Assembly: GCA_043101605.1 (NCBI GenBank)
Contig: JBICIG010000104.1
Location: 1-33,513, forward strand
DNA from: JBICIG01 sp043101605
GTDB taxonomy: Bacteria; Planctomycetota; Phycisphaerae; Phycisphaerales; UBA1924
Length of the DNA stretch: 33,513 bases
Direction: 5' to 3'
Position 1 is the stretch's first letter. Each line of letters starts with the position of its first letter. Under the pieces are notes generated by a model. That model had not been told where the DNA came from. It did no database searches and was given only the letters and a program-made list of their open reading frames with translations. Positions 32,073 to 33,513 of the stretch are shown in pieces. The position numbers were made by a program, and so were the translations under genes.

Positions 32073-33143
32073 GTGTCGGACGCTGATTCTCAGATCCGCG
32101 GCCAATCGGCCGATGTCCCGACCCTCGTCTGGCTCGATGAACCCCAGCTTGAACTGGCGCGTTCGATCGCCGACCTGGCGCGGCTGCGGTTCGTCCGCGC
32201 GGGATCATCGTCGCGCGCCGGTTCGCAGACGATCGCCGCATCGCTCGACGCCGATCCCTTCGATGACCTGCGCGCGGCGATCGCCAGCGCCTCGGCCGAG
32301 GAGGGCGACCCGATCGAACTGGTGCTGCTGCTCTCGCCCGGCCCGTTCGGGAGCGAGGGCATCGACGCCGATGCGCAGGCTGTGCAGGCGGCGCGGTCGC
32401 GCGGCGTGCGGGTCATCTCGATCGAGCCTGTCCCGGCGTCGGCGCTGGTGCTCGCGGCGGGATCGTGGACGCGGGCGCGTCACGGCACGACGCCGCTGGA
32501 AGCGATCCACACCGTCCCGCTGATCCGGCGCAGCGCCGTGTTCCGCGACGCGACCGAGGTGCTGCAAGACTTCGGCGGCGTGCGCACGCTCGCGGTCGAG
32601 GCGATGTGCGCGGCGCACGAGGGCTCGCTCGGTGCACGGCTCTACTCGGCGATGGAGCTGATCTACGACCTGATGGGCGAGCCCGAGTTGATCGACGCGG
32701 CGTACGCGTGGCCCGGCGCGGCGAGCTCGCTGCACATGCTGCCCGGGGATTCGCTGCGGGAGTTGCACGGCGACCTGACGGCGAACATCCGCTTTGCCGA
32801 CGGGCGCATCGCGAGCATCGTCGCGTCGGACCGGGCGGGTCGATGGAGCCGACGCGCGACGCTCATCAACGCGAGCGGGCGGCTCACGCTGGGCGAGTCG
32901 TCGTGGGTGCTGGTGCGGAGCGACGGGATCGAGGACCGCGGACGCGACTTGGGGAGCGAGGCGCCCGAGGCCGCGGCGGCGATCGCCGATGCGGTGTCGC
33001 GCCGGCTCGATCCGGCGACGCCCGACGACCCGCCGACCGATGCGCCGGTCGTGCTGGCGATGTGCCAGGCGGCGCTGCTGAGCGCACGCACGGGTCAGGG
33101 GGAGAGCCCCGAGACGATCCGGCGGATGAGTTCGATCGCATAG
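32073..33143 (+). CDS. Gfo/Idh/MocA-like protein with an atypical N terminus
   Basis: A 356-residue protein that I place only loosely. The second half resembles the Gfo/Idh/MocA oxidoreductase C-terminal domain: LHGDLTANIRFADGRIASIVASDRAGRWSRR, strands around LTLGESSWVLVRSDG, and an end VLAMCQAALLSARTGQGESPETIRRM, like the closing helix of that family. The first half (about 15-130) reads LVWLDEPQLELARSIADLARL and has no G-x-G-x2-G dinucleotide-binding motif; VLLLSPGPFGSEGIDADAQAVQAARSRGVRV may be a remnant Rossmann core. No K-P motif (E-K-P) is visible. It may be a non-catalytic relative or a subunit of an oxidoreductase. Confidence 0.55.
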   Translation: MSDADSQIRGQSADVPTLVWLDEPQLELARSIADLARLRFVRAGSSSRAGSQTIAASLDADPFDDLRAAIASASAEEGDPIELVLLLSPGPFGSEGIDADAQAVQAARSRGVRVISIEPVPASALVLAAGSWTRARHGTTPLEAIHTVPLIRRSAVFRDATEVLQDFGGVRTLAVEAMCAAHEGSLGARLYSAMELIYDLMGEPELIDAAYAWPGAASSLHMLPGDSLRELHGDLTANIRFADGRIASIVASDRAGRWSRRATLINASGRLTLGESSWVLVRSDGIEDRGRDLGSEAPEAAAAIADAVSRRLDPATPDDPPTDAPVVLAMCQAALLSARTGQGESPETIRRMSSIA

Positions 33144-33171
33144 GCGCGGGGTGATATCGGGGGCTGCTGTT

Positions 33172-33195
33172 CGTGGCCTTCGCTGCGCTCAGACC
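33172..33195. repeat. Dispersed 24-nt hairpin repeat
   Basis: CGTGGCCTTCGCTGCG then CTCAGACC. The longer unit 33148-33205 matches 31321-31377 almost base for base, including the upstream GGGGGCTGCTGT. Confidence 0.85.
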
Positions 33196-33216
33196 ACGGC
33201 ACCGGCGCTTTGGGTT

Positions 33217-33240
33217 CTTGGCCTTCGCGTCGCTCAGACC
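33217..33240. repeat. Dispersed 24-nt hairpin repeat
   Basis: CTTGGCCTTCGC then GTCGCTCAGACC, followed by ACGGCACCGG as in the copy 45 bp upstream. The two adjacent copies have the same orientation. Confidence 0.85.
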
Positions 33241-33270
33241 ACGGCACCGGACCACAGCCTCCGCATCTCC

Positions 33271-33369
33271 GTGTGGCATGCTCAAGCGCAGCTTGGGCAT
33301 GGGATCGCGTGAACCAGACTTCACCATGGCCAAGCCCTCCGCTCCGCTGCGGCCTTGACCATGCCACAC
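33271..33369. repeat. Composite multi-hairpin element
   Basis: The outer arms GTGTGGCATG (33271-33280) and CATGCCACAC (33360-33369) pair perfectly. Inside are CAAGC/GCTTG, GTGAA/TTCAC and ATGG-CAAG/CTTG-CCAT pairings. It looks like a branched intergenic repeat or a structured RNA. Confidence 0.65.
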
Positions 33370-33426
33370 CTTCGGATTGATCCCCACCTCGGGGAGGGTC
33401 ATGGTCTCGTATATGAGGGCTCCCGT

Positions 33427-33458
33427 GCCACTGACCTCCACTCGGGGAGGTCGGTGGC
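33427..33458. repeat. 13-bp inverted repeat
   Basis: GCCACTGACCTCC and GGAGGTCGGTGGC pair (one G-T pair) around a 6-nt loop. It follows the composite element and may be part of the same repeat cluster. Confidence 0.65.
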
Positions 33459-33513
33459 GTGGGCGAGCGTGACACGACGGAAGCACCTCCCACGGAGCGA
33501 AGCGGTGGCACGG

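Larger units (their letters stand above)
33144..33513. other. Gene-free end region made of repeats
   Basis: These 370 bases hold two copies of the 24-nt hairpin repeat, a composite palindrome (33271-33369) and a further hairpin (33427-33458). Antisense open frames exist but have repeat-derived, low-complexity translations, so none is called. Confidence 0.7.

Noticed and set aside
33095..33511. Minus-strand frame with repeated PVPWSERSEGHE-like peptides
   Set aside because: The peptide repeats are translations of the 24-nt DNA repeats; no real protein is indicated.

Overview
The window is GC-rich, densely coding bacterial DNA. Its content suggests a planctomycete, most likely of the class Phycisphaerae. 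This is an inference from gene style: a PEP-CTERM protein, a fused type I dehydroquinase/shikimate dehydrogenase, a thiamine-phosphate synthase with an extra N-terminal domain, glycosylasparaginases and a tiny zinc-ribbon protein. No marker gene fixes the taxonomy. No prophage, insertion sequence, CRISPR array or tRNA was found. Most genes are housekeeping or conserved accessory genes.

Layout. 1-950: purA on the minus strand, broken at the window edge by a fold-back; the next block of PurA is encoded on the opposite strand between 25-bp inverted repeats. 1124-2828: a small zinc ribbon and an ArnT-like glycosyltransferase. 4287-2852 (minus): FabZ, an oversized acyl carrier protein and a second hotdog protein without the catalytic Glu. 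4353-7530 (plus): recO, an HDOD protein with a degenerate GGDEF domain, and a coiled-coil zinc-ribbon protein. 9306-7508 (minus): an FHA protein and a metal-efflux permease. 9361-13394: hemW, then (minus) an RluA-type pseudouridine synthase and a degenerate 6-phosphogluconolactonase homologue, then thiE. 13507-15285 (minus): a PEP-CTERM protein and a tandem universal stress protein. 15450-18032: two glycosylasparaginase paralogues, one Tat-exported. 18064-22718: an M16 peptidase (minus), an M28 lipoprotein peptidase and ruvB. 24817-22737 (minus): aroDE and a DUF5658-like membrane protein. 24968-26776: an exported hypothetical protein and prfA (minus). 26900-29280: a NatAB-like ABC exporter pair ending in a clear intrinsic terminator. 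29451-31267: two paralogous SAM methyltransferases with a perfect parS-like 16-bp palindrome between them. 31954-31490 (minus): RNase P RNA. 32073-33143: a Gfo/Idh/MocA-like protein. The last 370 bp hold only repeats.

Two themes run across the window. First, many genes lack a Shine-Dalgarno sequence and instead carry a TAnnnT hexamer 5-7 nt before the start codon. The same hexamer lies 6 nt before the predicted 5' end of the RNase P RNA. This suggests that leaderless transcription is common here, while operon-internal genes keep purine-rich ribosome binding sites. Second, intergenic gaps hold a dispersed 24-nt hairpin repeat (five copies) and several other palindromic elements.

All calls come from reading the sequence and from recalled family motifs. 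No database search was run.
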